This document shows positions 15,805-24,199 of a DNA stretch of 44,895 bases, one piece after another (positions within the stretch are counted from its first letter, which is position 1; each line of letters starts with the position of its first letter). The stretch is from Gemmatimonas sp. (GTDB taxonomy: Bacteria; Gemmatimonadota; Gemmatimonadetes; Longimicrobiales; Longimicrobiaceae). Location of the stretch: positions 1 through 44,895 of the forward strand of contig WHSP01000020.1 in NCBI GenBank assembly GCA_009380025.1, in the 5' to 3' direction. Under the pieces are notes generated by a model. It was given only the letters and a program-made list of their open reading frames with translations. It was not told where the DNA came from and did no database searches. The position numbers and the translations under genes were made by a program.

Positions 15805-15956
15805 CGAGGGCTGTTGAAAACCAGGCTGCACGAAGGCCGAAGAGAAATCGTGCAGGTCAAGGCGCGCGACGAGCCGCGAGTGAGGCGTACTGTTGTACGC
15901 CGCAGGGAGCGGCGAGGAAGGGCAACGCAGAGATGCGCGATTTATCAACGGCCTCG
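15805..15956. mobile_element. MITE-like palindromic repeat, about 150 bp
   Basis: The ends are imperfect inverted repeats: 15805-15820 contains GGGCTGTTGAAAA and 15941-15956 contains TTTATCAACGGCC. Inside are a TGCACGA/TCGTGCA stem (15827-15833 with 15848-15854) and a central GGCGTAC/GTACGCC hairpin (15884-15890 with 15895-15901). It codes for nothing convincing. The GCTGTTGAAAA end is a motif I associate with dispersed palindromic repeats in several bacterial groups; copy number cannot be judged from one window. Confidence 0.6.
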
Positions 15957-15992
15957 ACGCTTTTCCAGGCACGGCCAGCAAGGAGCACCCAG

Positions 15993-16424
15993 GTGCATTA
16001 CGATGCCGAGTGGCGGCGGTACCCGCCATCGAACCCGTACCCAGGCGGCGTCCGCGGCTACGGTTGGGGGTGGGCTGAGGCTCCGTCTCCAGGCCGGCCC
16101 CAGATTCATGGCTACGATGATGCTTTTGGCCAACCGGAATCGCGGGGAGTCCATGGTCCTGGCCGCTACGGACTCGGCCCCTACTACGAGCGGCTTCGCA
16201 GGCGCCGCCGTCCCGATGACGTCCTTCGAGAGGACATCGAACAGGCCCTCTTCTATGATACCTGGATCGATGCGGACGCCATCAGCGTAGAGGTGGAAGC
16301 GGGGGTCGTCACCCTGCGCGGCAATCTGCCGACCTACGAGGAAGTCCGTATCGCGACCGATGATGCTTGGGATATCGAGGGCGTGATCGGCGTACGGACC
16401 GAGCTCCGCGTCTCGGATCAGTGA
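15993..16424 (+). CDS. BON-domain protein
   Basis: The start is GTG 15993, with AAGGAG seven bases upstream, giving 143 residues. The same frame is open back to 15933 but there it runs through the MITE-like repeat. The first 65 residues are Gly/Pro/Tyr/Arg-rich and likely disordered (PSNPYPGGVRGYGWGWAEA). The C-terminal 70 residues are a BON domain: DDVLREDIEQALFYDTWIDADAISVEVEAGVVTLRGNLP, then YEEVRIATDDAWDIEGVIGVRTEL. BON domains bind phospholipid or bridge envelope proteins. No signal peptide is visible, which is unusual for envelope BON proteins. Possible stress or envelope role. Confidence 0.82.
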   Translation: MHYDAEWRRYPPSNPYPGGVRGYGWGWAEAPSPGRPQIHGYDDAFGQPESRGVHGPGRYGLGPYYERLRRRRRPDDVLREDIEQALFYDTWIDADAISVEVEAGVVTLRGNLPTYEEVRIATDDAWDIEGVIGVRTELRVSDQ

Positions 16425-16538
16425 GCCGCAGCTCGTTGCGAATCGTTCCTGGCTTGCGGCGGCTCCAGCGCATCCCCGTCCTGGCTCGGCGACGAGCGGT
16501 CCCCGTGCACCCACTATTCGACTCTGGCGGCCAGGTTC

Positions 16539-17936
16539 ATGAGCGAGGCATCGCTCCCGTCGCGCTTTCGCGGCCAGCTCGAGGCACTGCTTCCCGGCTC
16601 CGGACAGGGAGGGCCGCATCTGGTGGTCGCGGTCTCGGGTGGCCTCGATTCGACGGTTCTACTCCACCTGCTTCGGTTTCAGACCCGGGCCGGTAGCGTC
16701 AGGCTGACGGCGGCACATCTCGATCACCGCATGCGCGAGGGGAGCCCCACGGATGCGGCGTGGGTGTGCGGGCTGTGTCGAGCCTGGTCTGTCGGGCTGG
16801 TCTCGGATACGGCTCGAGAGCCTCCGCGGAGCGAGGACCAAGCCAGACGTATCCGCTACGCCTTCCTTCGTGAGACGGTCTCGCAGCTCCATGCCGATGC
16901 GCTTCTCACCGCCCATCATGCCGATGATCAAGCCGAGACCGTGCTCTTCCGCGTGCTGCGGGGTACCGGAATCGGCGGGCTTCGAGGGATCCCGGCACGA
17001 ACGCGAACAGGGATCGTGCGCCCTCTGCTCCCATTCTGGCGGGAGGAGTTGCACGCGTACGCGATTGCTCACCACCTTCGCTGGCGGGCCGATTCAACCA
17101 ACGAGACGCTCGGGGCTGCGCGGAACCGGATCCGCAACGCGCTGCTGCCGGCGCTAGAACGGCAGATCGCGCCGGGCGCCCGCCGTAGCCTCGTCGCTCT
17201 GGCAGAACTGGCGCGGGAATCCGAGAGCGGCTGGAACGTGCTTGTCGGGGACGCCGAGAAGCGACTGGTTCGATACGAAGAAGGGGTGGCGTTCGTTGCC
17301 CGCGCCGACCTTCGGGGGTATCATCCGGCCTTCGCTAGTCGTATCCTCCGAAAAGTGTTGCGCCAATTCGGCAACGTCCCGGGGCGAATCGGAACCCGGT
17401 CGGCGCTTCAGTTTATTACCGACGCCCCCAGTGGCCGGGAAATTCACCTTCCAGGTGGCGTTCGTATTCGCACCGAGTTCGAGGTCGCCCGGATTGAGCG
17501 CCGGGAGGTGTCGCCCCCCGATCGACCGGTGGAGATCGACGGGATCGACACGGCGGGCAAGCTCGCTACCCGAATGCGGCTCGGGGGACGGACCTTTCGG
17601 GTCACCGCGACCCGCGCTGTTGGTTCGGACGAGATTCCACGGTGCGACGCCGACGAGTGGGTCGCGCGGCTGCCAGTCGCGAGGCTTCGCTTCCCACTCC
17701 GGCTCCGTGCTCGGCGCCCTGGCGATCGCATCGCGACACCGAGAGGCTCCAGGTCGCTCAAGCGCCTGATGATCGACCGGCGGATTCCTGGCAGCGAACG
17801 CCACCGCCGCCCTGTGCTCGAAGACGCCGAGGGTACGATTCTCTGGGTTGCCGGTGTAGGCTCGGTTCCCCTGTCGGACCCGGACCCGGACGAGGAAATG
17901 CTCTATCTGGCGATTCGAGATGACGGAGGGGAGTGA
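16539..17936 (+). CDS. tilS: tRNA(Ile)-lysidine synthase
   Basis: TilS attaches lysine to C34 of tRNA-Ile(CAU) with ATP, changing both its codon reading and its charging identity. The PP-loop ATP-binding motif SGGLDS is at residues 33-38 in VVAVSGGLDSTVLLHLL. Also present are AAHLDHRMREGS, TAHHADDQAETVLFRVLRGTGIGGLRGIP and the RNRIRNALLPALE signature. The 465-residue length includes the C-terminal lysine/tRNA-binding region (LPVARLRFPLRLRARRPGDRIATPRGS, VLWVAGVG-like end). Its stop overlaps the start of hpt by 17 bp, an arrangement common across bacteria. Confidence 0.95.
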   Translation: MSEASLPSRFRGQLEALLPGSGQGGPHLVVAVSGGLDSTVLLHLLRFQTRAGSVRLTAAHLDHRMREGSPTDAAWVCGLCRAWSVGLVSDTAREPPRSEDQARRIRYAFLRETVSQLHADALLTAHHADDQAETVLFRVLRGTGIGGLRGIPARTRTGIVRPLLPFWREELHAYAIAHHLRWRADSTNETLGAARNRIRNALLPALERQIAPGARRSLVALAELARESESGWNVLVGDAEKRLVRYEEGVAFVARADLRGYHPAFASRILRKVLRQFGNVPGRIGTRSALQFITDAPSGREIHLPGGVRIRTEFEVARIERREVSPPDRPVEIDGIDTAGKLATRMRLGGRTFRVTATRAVGSDEIPRCDADEWVARLPVARLRFPLRLRARRPGDRIATPRGSRSLKRLMIDRRIPGSERHRRPVLEDAEGTILWVAGVGSVPLSDPDPDEEMLYLAIRDDGGE

Positions 17937-18474
17937 AGTTCGGTCGCGGACCGGTGGACGGGAGATCCGTCGGATCGTCTACTCGGCGGATGCCATTGCC
18001 GAGCAGGTCGGCCGGATGGGAAGGGAGATCACGGAGTACTACCCCGAAGGCGAGGAGATCCTCGTCATCGGATTGTTGAAAGGTTCGTTCATCTTCGTCG
18101 GGGACCTCGTTCGTCAAATTGCCCGACCGGTCCAGGTCGATTTCCTGGTTGCGGGCAGCTATGGGAGCGGGAACAGGAGTTCGGGTGAAGTCCAGCTGCT
18201 GTATGATCCGGGAGCGGAGTTGCGGGACCGACACGTCGTCCTGGTCGAGGATATCGTCGATAGCGGCACTACACTCAACCGGCTCGTCCCGCTCTTGCGG
18301 GGAAGGAGCCCGCAGTCACTCGAGCTCTGCGCTCTGCTGCACAAGCACCTGGCGTTCGAGCTCGCGCTGGAACCTCGCTGGGTCGGCTTCGATGCGCCGT
18401 CCGAGTTTCTCATCGGATACGGCCTCGACCAGAGCGAGAACTTTCGCAACCTCCCGTTCATCGCGAGCCTCTGA
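17920..18474 (+). CDS. hpt: Hypoxanthine phosphoribosyltransferase
   Basis: The 184-residue enzyme converts hypoxanthine or guanine plus PRPP into IMP or GMP. The PRPP-binding loop VVLVEDIVDSGTTL is at residues 106-119, and LVIGLLKGSFIFVGDLVRQI and VDFLVAGSYG complete the type I phosphoribosyltransferase core. The C-terminal part has the base-binding FELALEPRWVGFDAPSEFLIGYGLDQSENFRNLP. The start is ATG 17920, inside the end of tilS. The purine nucleoside phosphorylase at 26.2 kb would supply its substrate, so salvage is represented twice in the window. Confidence 0.95.
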   Translation: MTEGSEVRSRTGGREIRRIVYSADAIAEQVGRMGREITEYYPEGEEILVIGLLKGSFIFVGDLVRQIARPVQVDFLVAGSYGSGNRSSGEVQLLYDPGAELRDRHVVLVEDIVDSGTTLNRLVPLLRGRSPQSLELCALLHKHLAFELALEPRWVGFDAPSEFLIGYGLDQSENFRNLPFIASL

Positions 18475-18527
18475 GCCGCTGGTGCGCGCCCGCGCGGACG
18501 AGGTGATTCGTCGAAGGAAGCATTGCA

Positions 18528-20594
18528 ATGGCTGATCGCGATTCCAAGGGTTCAAACCAGTCCAAGTGGGGCCGCTTCTCCAAAGTGGCTTCGCTCTGGG
18601 TCCTCCTGTTCCTCGTCCCACTCGTCCTCATCCAGATGATGGAGTCGGGGGACGTGGCGGATGAGTTCCAGTACAGTCGCTTCCGCGAGGAGCTCGAGCG
18701 GAACAATGTCGAGAGCGTCACCTACATCGATGGCCGGGCCATCGAGGGGGAGCTCGTCAACCCGGTCGCGGGGACCGGGGAACAGGCCCCGATTAGTAAC
18801 TTCCGGACGGAGTTGCCGGTTCGGGATTCGGAGACGCTGGTGGAGGAGTTGGAGGCGGCGAACGTGACGATCGGCGCACGGGCCGCCGACCGAGATTGGT
18901 GGTCGATCATCTGGAGCTTCCTGCCCTGGGTGCTGATCATTGCGTTCTGGATTTTCATCATCCGCCAGATGCAGGCGGGGGGCGCCAAGGCGTTCCAGTT
19001 CGGGAAATCGAAGGCGAAGCTCCTCTCCGCCGACACCCCCAAGGTGACTTTCGAGGATGTCGCAGGAGCCGACGAAGCCAAGTATGAGCTTCAGGAGATC
19101 GTCGAGTTCCTGAAGGATCCGAAGAAGTTCTCCCGGCTGGGCGGACGGATCCCCAAGGGAGCGCTACTCGTTGGGCCGCCGGGTACGGGCAAGACACTTC
19201 TGGCCCGGGCGGTGGCTGGCGAGGCCGCTAGGCCCTTCTTCTCGATGTCCGGATCCGACTTCGTCGAGATGTTCGTCGGCGTTGGTGCCTCGCGCGTTCG
19301 CGATCTGTTCGAGCAAGGGAAGTCGCACGCGCCGTGCATCATCTTCATTGATGAGATCGACGCAGTTGGCCGTCATCGCGGCGCCGGACTCGGAGGCGGC
19401 CACGACGAGCGGGAGCAGACACTGAACCAGTTGCTCGTCGAAATGGACGGCTTCGAGGCGAACGATGGCGTCATCCTGATCGCAGCGACGAATCGCCCCG
19501 ACGTCCTCGATCCCGCACTCCTCCGGCCAGGGCGTTTCGACCGGCAGGTCGTGGTGGACTCTCCGGACCTGAAGGGCCGCGAGGGAATCCTTCGCGTCCA
19601 CCTCAAGAAGGTGCCGACCTCCGAGGATGTCAACGTGACGACGCTGGCTCGCGGAACGCCGGGAATGAGCGGCGCGGACCTCGCCAACCTCGTCAATGAG
19701 GGGGCGCTCCTTGCCGCGCGGAAGGGCAAGGACAACGTCTACATGGAGGACCTCGAGGAGGCCAAGGACAAAGTCATGCTCGGGGCGGAGCGGAAGAGCA
19801 TGGTGTTGTCGGAGGCGGAGCGGAAGCTTACGGCCTACCACGAGGCGGGGCACGCCGTCGTGGCTCTGCGCCTACCCGGGCTCGATCCGGTCCACAAGGT
19901 TACGATCATCCCGCGCGGCCGCGCGCTCGGCATCACGGCCTCGGTCCCGGAGGAGGATCGTCACTCGTACAGCCGCGATTACCTGTTCGGCCGGCTCGTC
20001 ATGCTGTTCGGCGGGCGAGTTGCCGAGGAAATGATCTTTGGTCCCGAGAAGGTGACGACCGGGGCGGGGAACGACATCGAGCGGGCTACGCAGATGGCGC
20101 GCCGAATGGTGACGCAATTCGGGATGAGCGACGCGATCGGCCCGATGGCGGTGGGTGACTCCGAGCAGGAGGTCTTCCTGGGTCGGGATCTCGGGCAGCG
20201 CCGTCAGGTAAGTGAACAGACGGCCCAGCTCGTGGACGGAGAGGTAAAGCGTCTTCTGGACGAGGCGTACGGGGCGGCGCGCGACCTCCTGGTGAACAAT
20301 CAGGAACTGCTCGAGGCGCTCGCGACTGGGCTGCTCGAACGAGAGACGCTGGATCGCGGGCAGGTGGAGATCCTCGCTATGGGTGACGAACTGCCGCCGA
20401 TCGGAACGACCTCTCCAACTCCGGGCCCGACCGAGCCGGCCTCGCCGGTATCCACGAAGTCACCGCCGTTGAAGGGTCCGGGGATGGGAGATCTGTCGCC
20501 CTCGGTCGCGAGGAGCCGTAGTCGGTACGCCGCAGACGCATGGATTTCGCGTACCTTCGGTCGGACGGCCGGGCCCCTCCCAGACGGCGCCTGA
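18528..20594 (+). CDS. ftsH: ATP-dependent zinc metalloprotease FtsH
   Basis: FtsH is a hexameric membrane AAA+ protease that degrades damaged membrane proteins and regulatory proteins. The 688-residue sequence has an N-terminal membrane helix (residues 22-40), a periplasmic segment and a second helix ([25 protein letters not shown]). Next come the Walker A GPPGTGKT (216-223), [15 protein letters not shown], and the second region of homology [21 protein letters not shown]. The zinc site HEAGH is at 438-442, with a later [19 protein letters not shown] supplying the third ligand. GAAGGAAG lies seven bases before the ATG. The last 70 residues are a Pro/Ser/Thr-rich disordered tail that ends unusually ([16 protein letters not shown]). 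Confidence 0.97.
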   Translation: MADRDSKGSNQSKWGRFSKVASLWVLLFLVPLVLIQMMESGDVADEFQYSRFREELERNNVESVTYIDGRAIEGELVNPVAGTGEQAPISNFRTELPVRDSETLVEELEAANVTIGARAADRDWWSIIWSFLPWVLIIAFWIFIIRQMQAGGAKAFQFGKSKAKLLSADTPKVTFEDVAGADEAKYELQEIVEFLKDPKKFSRLGGRIPKGALLVGPPGTGKTLLARAVAGEAARPFFSMSGSDFVEMFVGVGASRVRDLFEQGKSHAPCIIFIDEIDAVGRHRGAGLGGGHDEREQTLNQLLVEMDGFEANDGVILIAATNRPDVLDPALLRPGRFDRQVVVDSPDLKGREGILRVHLKKVPTSEDVNVTTLARGTPGMSGADLANLVNEGALLAARKGKDNVYMEDLEEAKDKVMLGAERKSMVLSEAERKLTAYHEAGHAVVALRLPGLDPVHKVTIIPRGRALGITASVPEEDRHSYSRDYLFGRLVMLFGGRVAEEMIFGPEKVTTGAGNDIERATQMARRMVTQFGMSDAIGPMAVGDSEQEVFLGRDLGQRRQVSEQTAQLVDGEVKRLLDEAYGAARDLLVNNQELLEALATGLLERETLDRGQVEILAMGDELPPIGTTSPTPGPTEPASPVSTKSPPLKGPGMGDLSPSVARSRSRYAADAWISRTFGRTAGPLPDGA

Positions 20595-20718
20595 TGTGGC
20601 GCGTCGCGTTGGGGGAGGTGGCCGGCGCTCTGGCCACGACGATCCTCCCCCCTCGCGGCGTAACCAGCCCGCAGTGATCGAAGGGTCTGGGCTGGCGGTC
20701 GAGACCACTTCCGTTTCG

Positions 20719-21564
20719 ATGATCTGGGGCCACCGGAGGGGAGCTTTCGACCTCCGGCGGCCCCTTATCATGGGCATCCTGAACGTCACTCCGGATTCGT
20801 TCAGCGACGGAGGGCGGTTCATCGATCCGCAACATGCCCTCGAGCAGGCGGAGGCGATGGTTGCGGAGGGAGCGGACTTGATCGACGTCGGGGGAGAGTC
20901 CACCCGCCCTGGAGCGATGCCGATCCACGCCGCCATCGAGCGGCAGCGAATCATCCCGGTGGTACGCGTATTGAGGGCCAACTTGCGGGTGCCCCTCTCC
21001 GTGGATACGCGGCGTGCTTCGGTGGCCAAGGCGGCTCTCGACGAAGGCGTGGATGTGATCAATGACGTCAGTGCGCTCACCGATCCCGGGATGGCGCGGG
21101 TCGTCGCCGATGCGGCCGCTGGACTCGTTCTGATGCACATGCGGGGCGTTCCCGCGACGATGCAGGACGATCCGGTCTATGACGACGTAGCGGCGGACGT
21201 GACCGCGGTGCTACGCGAACGCAGCACGGTCGCGGTGAGGGAAGGAATCGATGCGGAGCGGGTCGTCATTGATCCCGGCCTCGGTTTTGGCAAGACCCAG
21301 GCGCACAATCTCGAGCTGATCGCCCGCCTGCACGTGCTCGCGAGCGTGGGGAGGCCGATCCTGCTGGGTCCCTCACGAAAGGCCTTCCTCGGAGCGCTCC
21401 TCGATGGCGCACCGCACGAGAGCCGGGCCGTCGCCACGGCCGCGGCGTGCGCGATCGGTCTGATGAACGGTGCCCGTGTCTTCCGCGTCCACGATGTCCA
21501 GATCGTCTGGGAAGCTCTGCGCGTCGCCGAGGCGATTCGCCTGACCACTGATACCCGCGACTGA
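20719..21564 (+). CDS. folP: Dihydropteroate synthase
   Basis: FolP joins para-aminobenzoate to 6-hydroxymethyl-7,8-dihydropterin diphosphate in folate synthesis and is the sulfonamide target. Motifs: LIMGILNVTPDSFSDGGRF, ADLIDVGGESTRPGA, VPLSVDTRRASVAKAAL, VDVINDVSALTDPGM, LMHMRG, VVIDPGLGFGKTQAHNLELI and GRPILLGPSRKAFLG. The start at ATG 20719 gives 281 residues, the usual family length, beginning just before the first strand. The same frame opens earlier at GTG 20596 or 20674, but that extension is Arg/Gly/Pro-rich and unlike the family. It sits between ftsH and cdaA, three bases before cdaA. Confidence 0.94.
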   Translation: MIWGHRRGAFDLRRPLIMGILNVTPDSFSDGGRFIDPQHALEQAEAMVAEGADLIDVGGESTRPGAMPIHAAIERQRIIPVVRVLRANLRVPLSVDTRRASVAKAALDEGVDVINDVSALTDPGMARVVADAAAGLVLMHMRGVPATMQDDPVYDDVAADVTAVLRERSTVAVREGIDAERVVIDPGLGFGKTQAHNLELIARLHVLASVGRPILLGPSRKAFLGALLDGAPHESRAVATAAACAIGLMNGARVFRVHDVQIVWEALRVAEAIRLTTDTRD

Positions 21565-21567
21565 CAA

Positions 21568-22347
21568 GTGCTGGACCAGATCGGATTCCTCGCTCCGGAC
21601 TGGAAAGACCTTCTCGAGATCATCCTCGTCTCGGCCCTCTTCTATCGCATCCTGGTCCTCCTCGCAGGTACCCGAGCGATCCAGATGCTTCTCGGGCTCC
21701 TCCTCCTCGTCGGGTTCTACTTCCTTTCGCGAGTCCTCAACCTCGACCTGCTGCGGAGCCTGCTCGAGAATCTCTTCGAATTCGGCGCCATCGCCGCCCT
21801 GGTCGTCTTCCAGCCCGAGTTGCGGAACGCGCTGGCCCACCTCGGGCAGAACCAACTCTGGCGCCGATTCTTCAACCCCCGCGAAGAAACCGCCGTCGCG
21901 GAGGAAGTCGCGCAAGCCGCGGACGAACTGGCGCGGGCCAAGGTCGGGGCCATCATCGCCATCGAGCGAGAGGTGGGACTCGGCGAGTATGCCGACACGG
22001 GGACTCGCCTCCAGGCAAAGGTCTCGGCTGCCCTGCTCAATACGATCTTCTCTCCCTACTCTCCGCTTCACGACGGGGCAGTGATCGTACGGGGAGACTC
22101 GATCGTCGCTGCCGGCGCCATCCTCCCCCTCACGCAGTTTCCGGTGAGCGACAAGAGCATGGGGACTCGCCACCGCGCCGCCCTCGGCCTCTCCGAAGAG
22201 ACCGACGCCTTGGTCGTGGTCGTCAGCGAGGAGACCAGCCAGATCTCGCTCGCCGTTCGGGGCCGCCTCGATCGCGGCTTCGATACCGAACGTCTCGTTG
22301 CCGCGATCGCCGGTGGCCAGCCGGCGCTCGACATGCTGAGCGCATAA
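21568..22347 (+). CDS. cdaA: Diadenylate cyclase CdaA
   Basis: CdaA makes the second messenger cyclic di-AMP from two ATP and controls osmolyte and potassium homeostasis and cell-wall integrity. The 259-residue protein has three N-terminal membrane helices (LEIILVSALFYRILVLLAG, AIQMLLGLLLLVGFYFLS, and ENLFEFGAIAALVVFQ) followed by the DisA_N domain. The catalytic DGA is at residues 169-171 (SPLHDGAVIVRG) and RHR at 201-203 (GTRHRAALGLSE). Start GTG 21568, three bases after folP. No CdaR regulator or GlmM gene follows, unlike the common Firmicutes arrangement. Confidence 0.95.
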   Translation: MLDQIGFLAPDWKDLLEIILVSALFYRILVLLAGTRAIQMLLGLLLLVGFYFLSRVLNLDLLRSLLENLFEFGAIAALVVFQPELRNALAHLGQNQLWRRFFNPREETAVAEEVAQAADELARAKVGAIIAIEREVGLGEYADTGTRLQAKVSAALLNTIFSPYSPLHDGAVIVRGDSIVAAGAILPLTQFPVSDKSMGTRHRAALGLSEETDALVVVVSEETSQISLAVRGRLDRGFDTERLVAAIAGGQPALDMLSA

Positions 22348-22424
22348 GGTCGGTGGCCCGTTGGCGGTTACCGGTTGCCGGTCACGGAGTTGCAACGTTT
22401 TCGGCGGGCCTCCGCACCGGGGCG

Positions 22425-22453
22425 TTGACAGCCCAACTTCCCGTTTCTATGTT
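22425..22453 (+). promoter_or_regulatory. Sigma70-type promoter of the exbB-exbD-exbD-tonB operon
   Basis: A consensus -35 box TTGACA (22425-22430) is followed after exactly 17 bases by TATGTT (22448-22453). It lies about 80 bases before the preferred exbB start and is the best-matching promoter I saw in the window. Confidence 0.75.
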
Positions 22454-22534
22454 ATCTGGGTTCCACTCAGCCGACAGTCCTCTCGCCGGGGCGAACCCGC
22501 TCGGTCTCTGCTTCACCTTAGCCCGGAGCTGTTC

Positions 22535-23275
22535 TTGGAGAACGCCTCTTACGGTTTGATCCAGCTGTTCCATGATGGTGGGTTCATGATGTACCCGCTG
22601 TTGCTCGCCTCCCTCCTGGGCCTCGGCGTCATCATCGCGAAGCTGTATATCCTCTGGGTCGCTCGTCGCGACACCGACAAGGTATTCAGCGACGTCTCGG
22701 AGATGGCCCGTTCGGGCCGACTCGACGAGGCGCTGGCCTACCTCGAGCAAACTCCGGGACCCGTTGCCGCAATCCTGCTTTCGGGCCTCAACCGGATTCG
22801 AGATCGACGAGCCGGCCACGACGTCGAACAGGCCATGGCGACCACCGGGAAGATCGAGCTCGGCTTCCTCGAGCGGGGGATGGTCGTGCTCGCCACTGTG
22901 GCAACCGTTGCCCCATTGATGGGCTTCCTCGGTACGGTCATGGGCATGATCGAGGCATTCGCCGCGATCGAGGTCGCCGGACAGGTCGAAGCGACGCTCG
23001 TCGCTTCCGGCATCAAGATCGCCCTCATCACGACGGCGACCGGCTTGATGATCGCCATCCCGATGAACATCTTCTACAACATCTTCGTTTCCCGCATCGA
23101 CAAGCTCATTATCGATATGGAGCAGGGAACGAACACGGTTCTGAACCTTCTGTGGGATGTCTTTGGTGAGGCGGGTGAACCGATGGTCTCCGCCGGCGCG
23201 GTGGCCGGCAGCATGCCGCGCGTGGAGCCGCTCGCTACGCAAGGCGAGATCATCGAGGATAGCGAACTCACCTGA
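22535..23275 (+). CDS. exbB: ExbB/TolQ/MotA-family proton channel protein
   Basis: ExbB forms the pentameric inner-membrane channel that uses the proton gradient to energise TonB. The preferred start is TTG 22535, with CGGAG six bases upstream, giving 246 residues. The frame opens at 22361, but those first residues lie upstream of and over the promoter. Three membrane helices are clear: MYPLLLASLLGLGVIIAKLY, LERGMVVLATVATVAPLMGFLGTVMGMIEAF, and ASGIKIALITTATGLMIAIPMNIFYNIF. The second and third contain the conserved GLLGTV-like and T-rich channel motifs. Two exbD genes and tonB follow. Confidence 0.92.
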   Translation: MENASYGLIQLFHDGGFMMYPLLLASLLGLGVIIAKLYILWVARRDTDKVFSDVSEMARSGRLDEALAYLEQTPGPVAAILLSGLNRIRDRRAGHDVEQAMATTGKIELGFLERGMVVLATVATVAPLMGFLGTVMGMIEAFAAIEVAGQVEATLVASGIKIALITTATGLMIAIPMNIFYNIFVSRIDKLIIDMEQGTNTVLNLLWDVFGEAGEPMVSAGAVAGSMPRVEPLATQGEIIEDSELT

Positions 23276-23317
23276 AATAGCCGGGAACCCCGAACCCTGG
23301 GTTAGGTAAACAGCGCC

Positions 23318-23746
23318 ATGGCACTGATCAAGAAGAAGTCGAAGGTGTCGGATAAGATCCCCACCTCGTCGATGGCCGACATCGCTTTCCTGTTGCTCAT
23401 CTTCTTCCTCGTCACGACCACGTTCGATGAAGAGATCGGCCTTCAGGTCGTGCTTCCGGAACGGGGGCCCGAGTCGGAGGTGGATGTCTCGCCCAAGAAC
23501 CTCCTCTTCTTCCTCGTGCAGCCCGACGGATCGGTGATCGTCCGTCGCGGCGAGAGCCCCGGCGAGCAGCGCATTACCGGCCGGCAGGTGGAGGGCGTGA
23601 TGAGGGAGGCCCTCAGCACGAACCCGAATGTCATCGGGGTGGTGCAGACCTCGCCTGAGGCGCGGTACGAGCACATGATTGCCGTGCTCGACGGGATTCA
23701 GTCCGCGGGATCCACCCGCTTCTCGCTTCAGCTCCTGGAGGAATAA
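23318..23746 (+). CDS. exbD: ExbD/TolR-family protein 1
   Basis: The 142-residue protein has the family layout: a short basic N-terminus (ALIKKKSKVSDKIPTSS), one membrane helix with the essential proton-carrying Asp (MADIAFLLLIFFLVTTTF), and a periplasmic domain (LQVVLPERGPESEVD, LLFFLVQPDGSVIVRRGE, GVVQTSPEARYEHMIAVLDGI). It forms the ExbB-ExbD motor that drives TonB. ATG 23318 follows exbB by 42 bp, and the second exbD starts 3 bp after its stop. Its periplasmic part diverges clearly from its neighbour's, so the pair is an old duplication. Confidence 0.92.
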   Translation: MALIKKKSKVSDKIPTSSMADIAFLLLIFFLVTTTFDEEIGLQVVLPERGPESEVDVSPKNLLFFLVQPDGSVIVRRGESPGEQRITGRQVEGVMREALSTNPNVIGVVQTSPEARYEHMIAVLDGIQSAGSTRFSLQLLEE

Positions 23747-23749
23747 CGC

Positions 23750-24196
23750 ATGGCGATGCACGGAGGTTTCCAGCGCAAGTCGAAGGTTGCCAGCGAGATT
23801 CCGGACAGCTCGTTGGCGGACATCGCGTTCCTTTTGTTGATCTTCTTCATGGTGACGACGGTCTTCCGAAGGGAGCAGCAGCGGGAGATCGAGCAGCCGG
23901 AGGCGGACGCGACACAGCAGGTCGACGAGAAGAGGAAGAACATCCTTCACCTCTGGGTCGAGCGCGACGGCGCGGTGTACATCAACGACGCGGCTATTCC
24001 GGTGACCGACGTCTCGAGTATCGTAGGGCAGGAATACGAGTCGTTGGATCGGCAGCTCGTGGTGGCGATCCGGTCGGATCGTGAGGTTTCGTATGCTGTG
24101 ATCAATCAGATTACCGAGGAGCTCCGTGAAGGCGGTGCGCTTCGGGTGAACTTCGCGACGAATTTCGAAGAGCGCGTAGGCGCTACAAGGAGGTAA
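23750..24196 (+). CDS. exbD: ExbD/TolR-family protein 2
   Basis: The 148-residue second ExbD has QRKSKVASEIPDSSLADIAFLLLIFFMVTTVF at its N-terminus, so the membrane Asp is retained and the copy should be functional. The periplasmic part is Glu/Gln/Arg-rich after the helix (RREQQREIEQPEADATQQVDEKRKN), then ILHLWVERDGAVYINDAAIP and LVVAIRSDREVSYAVINQITEEL. It lies three bases from the first exbD and three bases before tonB. ExbBDD-TonB sets are typical of TonB systems in Bacteroidota-like and related lineages, where the two ExbD may form a heterodimer. Confidence 0.92.
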   Translation: MAMHGGFQRKSKVASEIPDSSLADIAFLLLIFFMVTTVFRREQQREIEQPEADATQQVDEKRKNILHLWVERDGAVYINDAAIPVTDVSSIVGQEYESLDRQLVVAIRSDREVSYAVINQITEELREGGALRVNFATNFEERVGATRR

Positions 24197-24199
24197 GCC

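Noticed and set aside
14800-16029. 409-codon minus-strand frame over the phosphodiesterase gene
   Set aside because: It is antisense to a clear GDPD enzyme and to the MITE-like repeat and shows no family signature.
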